Positions 44,138 to 45,160 of a stretch of DNA of 45,160 bases are shown here, in pieces. Made by a program: the position numbers and the translations under genes. The stretch covers positions 1 to 45,160 of the forward strand of contig CAYSCX010000018.1 in the NCBI GenBank assembly GCA_964429575.1, written 5' to 3'. The stretch comes from CAYSCX01 sp964429575. Its GTDB lineage: Bacteria; Desulfobacterota; Binatia; Binatales; Binataceae. Numbering within the stretch: position 1 is the first letter of the stretch; each line of letters opens with the position of its first letter. The notes below the pieces were generated by a model, which was not told the origin of the DNA, made no database searches, and saw nothing but the letters and a program-made list of their open reading frames with translations.

Positions 44138-45022
44138 CTACCGGCCCGGCTTCCGGAAGATCAGAATGAACTCGTGCGCTTTGTTGACCCGAAATACCGA
44201 GGGGTAACCGAGCGGTCGCATGTTGTTGTACTCATGCCGGCGATCCCAAATGATCAGGTCATCGTAGATGAAGCCGATAGATCGCATCATCTCGGCGACA
44301 TCACTATGGAATGGGTAGAATCGATCCTTTTTGCGAAGGTCCATTACGACGATGCAGCAATAAGCCCGCGATCGCATGGCGACGCGCACGTCAGCGAATA
44401 TGTAACTTAGGACTTTGAGGAACGCGGGATAACTCCGAATCTTGCCAAGGTCTCGCTCGTCAGCCTCGTACTCGCGCTGCGCTTTGTAATCCGCACTCCG
44501 CTTCTGAAGGAGAATGTCCCAGTAGGGCGGAGAGGTGACCACGAGATCAACCGAACCGGGATCGACGAACTGCAAAAGATTGCGCGCATCTGCCAGATGA
44601 ACTACGCCGGATCCGGCGTTCGACCGGAACAGCCCGGCGTTGGACAAACGACGCTGTGCTAGGTCGACGTACTTTTCTGAAATCTCAATTCCAATTCCTT
44701 TTTTCCCAAGCTCTTGAGCCGCCAATACCGTACTGCCAATACCTACGAATGGATCTAGGACGACGTTCCCGCTCGGTGGCAGGAAGACCTCTATCAAGCG
44801 TTTCGCAAGCCCGAGAGGAAAGATGGCCGGATGGTGGAGTGAGGTTTCTTCGGTACTCTTTCTGATGTCGCTCCAGATGGAAATCGAGTTCTTCGTCCAA
44901 GCCTTCCCATCGAGCAGGTTTGCGCGATTCTTGGCGGTGGGCCGAGCCGGCTTCGCACGCTCAGGTTTGCTGGTAGGAAATAGCTGCGTGTCCGATTCCG
45001 GTACGTTCATTCGCCGCAACAT
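44138..45022 (-). CDS. permuted N4-cytosine/N6-adenine DNA methyltransferase
   Basis: The S-adenosylmethionine part comes first: 'HHPAIFPLGLAKRLIEVFLP' and 'LDPFVGIGSTVLAAQELGKK' (FxGxG), 'GIEISEKYVDLAQRRL'. The catalytic 'VVTSPPYWDIL' (SPPY) follows about 75 residues later. In ordinary beta-class enzymes the order is the reverse, so this is a permuted form. SPPY suggests N4-cytosine, though N6-adenine is possible. First gene of the operon with the LAGLIDADG-like and PD-(D/E)XK genes. AGAGGGG directly precedes the ATG at 45022 and the ATG at 45010 has better spacing; either may be used. Confidence 0.85.
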   Translation of the reverse strand: MLRRMNVPESDTQLFPTSKPERAKPARPTAKNRANLLDGKAWTKNSISIWSDIRKSTEETSLHHPAIFPLGLAKRLIEVFLPPSGNVVLDPFVGIGSTVLAAQELGKKGIGIEISEKYVDLAQRRLSNAGLFRSNAGSGVVHLADARNLLQFVDPGSVDLVVTSPPYWDILLQKRSADYKAQREYEADERDLGKIRSYPAFLKVLSYIFADVRVAMRSRAYCCIVVMDLRKKDRFYPFHSDVAEMMRSIGFIYDDLIIWDRRHEYNNMRPLGYPSVFRVNKAHEFILIFRKPGR

Positions 45023-45160
45023 CCCCTCTTCATCTCCATCCCAGCGCTTTGGATATCAAATTTCTGACGCTCGCGCTGCGGCGATTGAGAAATCAGTCCA
45101 CAGCGGCGCGCCCGGCGCGCCGCGCGCTTGCGGCGAGCGGGGCTCGCGGCCTCACTTGTT

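Noticed and set aside
1..45160. CRISPR array
   Set aside because: I saw no regularly spaced repeats on reading and no cas genes.

Overview
The window looks like a high-GC, uncultured soil or groundwater bacterium. The core genes fit Candidatus Binatota or a related deltaproteobacterial lineage: a CoA-transferase, a ferritin-like oxygenase family protein, a sterol-desaturase family protein and an amidohydrolase. That placement is inference from gene content. No rRNA or other strong phylogenetic marker is present except dnaE, hflX, tadA and one tRNA.

Region A (1 to about 24.2 kb) is a mobile defence island ending at tRNA-Ser(CGA), whose 3' end faces the island. The left part holds a DUF2924 gene and an intact large serine recombinase, then two broken recombinase copies, a tRNA 3'-half relic and a decayed TrbL-like conjugation gene. 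Between the broken copies lies a tight five-gene operon (3974-7728): a GHKL ATPase, a STAS-like/winged-helix protein, an unrecognised protein, a Cys-rich DUF4417-like protein, and a winged-helix protein with a 'GDGNVVN' motif. This is my best candidate for an undescribed system. Next come a HEPN (Apea-like) protein, a two-gene N6-methylase plus PLD/SNF2-helicase restriction-like system, a divergent PD-(D/E)XK nuclease, an ABC-three-component (ABC-3C) operon and an RRM protein with a perfect palindrome between the last two.

Region B (24.4-36 kb) is ordinary chromosome: ferritin-like protein and acetyl-CoA hydrolase/transferase (translationally coupled), amidohydrolase, tadA, two secreted proteins, rhodanese, nitrilase-family hydrolase, CaiB/BaiF CoA-transferase, fatty-acid/sterol hydroxylase, CDP-alcohol phosphatidyltransferase and hflX.

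Region C (36.3-45.1 kb) is a second accessory cluster built around dnaE. A RelE/AbrB-type toxin-antitoxin pair is followed by a compact Dcm methylase-HNH-Vsr cassette. That cassette is bracketed by two diverged copies of the dnaE 3' end, so it appears to have entered at the dnaE stop codon and supplied a replacement end. Upstream of dnaE and co-directional is a three-gene restriction-modification-like operon: a permuted amino-methyltransferase, a LAGLIDADG-fold protein that has lost its catalytic acids, and a PD-(D/E)XK nuclease.
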